Below, in pieces: positions 13,000 through 14,741 of a DNA stretch of 14,741 bases. This stretch comes from DASXTS01 sp036505275 (lineage in GTDB: Bacteria > Actinomycetota > Actinomycetes > Mycobacteriales > Pseudonocardiaceae): positions 1-14,741 of the forward strand of contig DASXTS010000468.1 in assembly GCA_036505275.1 (NCBI GenBank), written 5' to 3'. The position numbers and the translations under genes were made by a program. Positions within the stretch are counted from its first letter, which is position 1, and each line of letters starts with the position of its first letter. The notes below the pieces were generated by a model. It was not told where the DNA came from and did not search any database. It was given only the letters and a program-made list of their open reading frames with translations.

Positions 13000-14013
13000 G
13001 TGGCTGTGGACGTCGAGGTCATCGAGGTCGCCGGGCGGGCGGTGCGGGTCACCAACCCCGGCACTGTGTTCTTCCCCGAGCGCGGTGAGACCAAGCTGGA
13101 CCTGGTCCGCTACTACCTCGCGGTCGCCGAGCCCCTGATGGCCGCCATGGGCGGCCGACCGGTGCTGCTGCAACGCTTCCCGTCCGGCGCCACCGGTCCG
13201 TCGTTCTTCCAGAAGCGGGTGTCGCCAACCAAGGCCGACCCGTGGCTGACCACCACCGTGGTCTCGACGCCCAACGGCACCACCTCCGACGCGCTGGTCG
13301 CCGCCGACCTGGCGCACGTGCTGTGGGCGGTGAACATGGGCTGCATCGGCTTTCATGTCTGGCCCACCACCGCGGCCGATCCCGAGCACGCCGATGAGCT
13401 GCGCATCGACCTCGATCCCAGCCCCGGGGTCACCTTCGCGATGATCCAGGAGGGCGCCTCGGAGACCAAGGCGCTGCTCGACGAGCTCGGCGTGGCCAGC
13501 CACCCCAAGACGACCGGCAACCGCGGCATCCACGTCTACGCGAGGCTGCAACCCCGCTGGGACAGCTACCAGGTGCGGGCCGCAGCAGTGGCCGTGGCCC
13601 GCGAGCTGGAGCGCCGCCGCCCCGACCTGATGACCGCCGCCTGGTGGAAGGAGGAGCGCGGCAGCCGGGTCTTCATCGACTTCAACCAGAACGCGCCGCA
13701 CCGCACCGTGTTCGGCGCCTGGTGCGTGCGGGCCAGCCCGAACGGCCAGGTGTCCGCGCCGTTCGCCTGGTCCGAGCTGGCCTCCATCGTCCCCCGCGAG
13801 CTGAGCATTGCCACGGTGCCTTCACGGGTGGTTGAGCACGGCGACCCGTGGGCGGCCATGTCCTCCGACCGGCAGTCCCTGGAAACCCTCCTCGACCTGC
13901 ACGAACGCGATATGGCGGCCGGCCTGATGGACGCCCCCTGGCCCCCCGTCTACCCCAAGATGCCCAACGAGCCCCCTCGGGTCGCCCCCAGCCGCGCCAG
14001 AAAACAGGCTTGA
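13000..14013 (+). CDS. Stand-alone LigD-type primase-polymerase domain protein
   Basis: A 337-residue archaeo-eukaryotic primase superfamily enzyme of the LigD polymerase-domain (PolDom) group, without ligase or nuclease domains. Catalytic motifs: Asp137 and Asp139 in ELRIDLDPSPG, KTTGNRGIHVYA (170-181, nucleotide binding, His178) and Asp227 in RVFIDFNQN. N-terminal VTNPGTVFFPE and LLQRFPSGATGPSFFQKR are typical of the group. Such enzymes add nucleotides, often ribonucleotides, at gaps or breaks, and assist end joining in mycobacteria and relatives. Length matches solo PolDom proteins such as mycobacterial PolD1. GTG at 13000 was chosen; a GTG at 13006 is also possible. Ku and the ligase are not in this window. 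Confidence 0.93.
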   Translation: MAVDVEVIEVAGRAVRVTNPGTVFFPERGETKLDLVRYYLAVAEPLMAAMGGRPVLLQRFPSGATGPSFFQKRVSPTKADPWLTTTVVSTPNGTTSDALVAADLAHVLWAVNMGCIGFHVWPTTAADPEHADELRIDLDPSPGVTFAMIQEGASETKALLDELGVASHPKTTGNRGIHVYARLQPRWDSYQVRAAAVAVARELERRRPDLMTAAWWKEERGSRVFIDFNQNAPHRTVFGAWCVRASPNGQVSAPFAWSELASIVPRELSIATVPSRVVEHGDPWAAMSSDRQSLETLLDLHERDMAAGLMDAPWPPVYPKMPNEPPRVAPSRARKQA

Positions 14014-14094
14014 CCCGGCCCGTAGTCGACGCAACTCCGCGTTGCTGGTAGTACTTGGTGTTGTATCCCCCTGGTCGCTTCGGTGTCCAGGTGC

Positions 14095-14118
14095 GAGGCC
14101 CGCCATAGTGCGGGCCTC
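14095..14118. terminator. Strong hairpin downstream of the polymerase-domain gene
   Basis: GAGGCCCGC (14095-14103) and GCGGGCCTC (14110-14118) form a perfect 9-bp GC-rich stem around the 6-base loop CATAGT. It lies 81 bases after the stop of the polymerase-domain gene and has no U-tract; such stems commonly end transcripts in actinobacteria. It would work in either direction. Confidence 0.55.
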
Positions 14119-14399
14119 TGCGTTCTCGGGGCTGCTCGGATCACCACGGGATCACCACCGAGCCGGCTTATGAATCTTTCCCTTGGGAATCGATCACCGG
14201 ATCGGGAATTTGACACCGGGCGAGCGCACCGGCTCTCAATTGCTTGAAAAAGTTGGGCTGCAACGCGCGGCTACGCTTGGCCGGCGGATGCGGATTGACC
14301 ACGCCGACGGTCAGGCCGAGCGGTTTTTATCACCTTGACCGTCCGCGGACCGGTCGCCGGCGGCAAAGCCAACGGCATACGCACCGTGGAGGTGAGGTA

Positions 14400-14492
14400 A
14401 TGGCCGAGGTTGATCGTCAGGCCAGGAGTCGTGCCGCAGTGCACGCAGGTAGACGTCCTGTCGTTGCGACTTCCGGTTTTGAAGGTAACTGA
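14400..14492 (+). CDS. Possible 30-residue small protein
   Basis: The ATG at 14400 is preceded by GGAGGTGAG (14388-14396), about the best ribosome site in the window, 7 bases from the GGAGG core. The frame encodes 30 residues, starting MAEVDRQARSR, rich in Arg and Ala, with no recognisable motif. Against it: the codons end in A or T much more often than in neighbouring genes, and the opposite strand looks more like coding DNA. It could be a chance site. Confidence 0.2.
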   Translation: MAEVDRQARSRAAVHAGRRPVVATSGFEGN

Positions 14493-14502
14493 GCCACCTT
14501 GC

Positions 14503-14741
14503 TCAGCCGTCAGTCCAGTCGTAGAAGCCACGGCCGGTCTTGCGGCCCAGCTCACCTTTGGCGACCTTGTCCCGCAGCAGCGGGGGCGGCGTGAACCGCT
14601 CACCGAGGGTGGCGGCGAGGTACTCTGCGATGGCCAAGCGGACGTCCAGGCCGACGAGGTCCGTAGAGCGCAGCGGGCCCATGGGGTGGCGGTAGCCGAG
14701 CTCCATGGCGCGGTCGATGGACTCGGCGTCGGCGACGCCCT
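14503..14741 (-). CDS. 3-hydroxyacyl-CoA dehydrogenase, C-terminal end (5' part outside window)
   Basis: The last 79 codons of a minus-strand gene entering from the right edge. The sequence GVADAESIDRAMELGYRHPM, then GPLRSTDLVGLDVRLAIAEY, and a final KGELGRKTGRGFYDW are the standard C-terminal dimerisation domain of 3-hydroxybutyryl-/3-hydroxyacyl-CoA dehydrogenases (PaaH, FadB2 and Hbd group; about 285 residues in full). They oxidise 3-hydroxyacyl-CoA with NAD(P)+. The frame is open beyond the ATG at 14706, so that is not the start. It could perform the PaaH step after PaaZ, or general beta-oxidation; the fragment cannot decide. Confidence 0.92.
   Translation of the reverse strand, partial: GVADAESIDRAMELGYRHPMGPLRSTDLVGLDVRLAIAEYLAATLGERFTPPPLLRDKVAKGELGRKTGRGFYDWTDG

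Larger units (their letters stand above)
14014..14502. other. 489-base stretch with no convincing gene
   Basis: This stretch lies between the polymerase-domain gene and the convergent dehydrogenase gene. It holds a strong hairpin (14095-14118); two copies of GGATCACCAC set 11 bases apart (14138-14147 and 14149-14158); a less GC-rich section around 14165-14215 with TTCCCTTGGGAA; a palindromic GACCG...CGGTC element (14337-14355); a possible 30-codon frame with a good ribosome site (14400-14492); and a minus-strand frame with host-like codon use but no start (about 14271-14490). The mixture suggests decayed DNA or former mobile DNA, but no integrase, tRNA or att site could be recognised. Confidence 0.5.

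Noticed and set aside
14014..14120. Possible tRNA or phage attachment remnant
   Set aside because: No cloverleaf, no GGTTCRANYCC-type T-arm and no integrase nearby; a minus-strand peptide (PGGYNTKYYQQRG) looks suggestive, but the frame cannot be extended into a gene.
14244..14492. 82-codon plus-strand frame starting at 14244
   Set aside because: Poor codon use and no family pattern upstream of 14400; only the last 30 codons have a credible ribosome site, listed at low confidence.
1..14741. CRISPR array, rRNA, transposase or toxin-antitoxin pair
   Set aside because: I looked on both strands and saw no regularly spaced repeats, no rRNA-like sequence and no DDE, serine or tyrosine recombinase motifs; the small genes present do not form a recognisable toxin-antitoxin pair.

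Overview
The window is very GC-rich, with codon third positions almost always G or C, frequent GTG starts and 4-base stop/start overlaps. Together with the gene types (stand-alone LigD-type polymerase domain, actinobacterial DinB/DUF664 protein, paaZABCDE operon) this points to an actinobacterial chromosome, most likely a Pseudonocardiaceae relative such as Amycolatopsis. The genus is an inference from style, not proven.

Layout, left to right. (1) The 5' two-thirds or more of tex on the minus strand (1-1850, running off the left edge). (2) After a 209-base divergent gap, a tight plus-strand group: a DinB/DUF664 protein, a hemerythrin-domain protein and an unrecognised coiled-coil protein. (3) A small three-helix-type protein behind a PHO-box-like direct repeat, then an orphan FetB-type membrane protein whose start is preceded by a 15-bp perfect inverted repeat. 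(4) The centrepiece, a minus-strand operon paaZ-paaA-paaB-paaC-paaD-paaE (11257 down to 5339) with 4-base overlaps or 6-base gaps between all genes, behind a TetR/PaaR-like palindrome. (5) A DUF899 thioredoxin-like gene upstream of paaZ. (6) A plus-strand stretch: a severely shortened alpha/beta-hydrolase remnant, a Nudix hydrolase and a stand-alone LigD-type primase-polymerase domain. (7) A 489-base stretch without a convincing gene, holding a hairpin and a decayed-looking coding remnant. (8) The C-terminal end of a 3-hydroxyacyl-CoA dehydrogenase, cut by the right edge.

How the genes work together. PaaABCE (with PaaD for maturation) epoxidises the aromatic ring of phenylacetyl-CoA. The isomerase PaaG, not in this window, would convert the epoxide to an oxepin. 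PaaZ opens that ring and oxidises the aldehyde. The hydroxyacyl-CoA dehydrogenase at the right edge could serve the later beta-oxidation steps. The CoA ligase (paaK), paaG, paaF, paaJ and the repressor gene are not visible here.

The most unusual points are: a 17-bp palindrome read in frame as the N-terminus of PaaD right at the paaC/paaD overlap; a hydrolase that seems to have lost two internal blocks in frame while keeping a good start and stop; a long-armed inverted repeat in the fetB leader; a PHO-box-like element placed on a probable leaderless promoter; and a compensated-frameshift signature in the coiled-coil gene. I saw no CRISPR array, tRNA, rRNA, transposase or complete mobile element. 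I did not find a clearly new defence or biosynthetic system.
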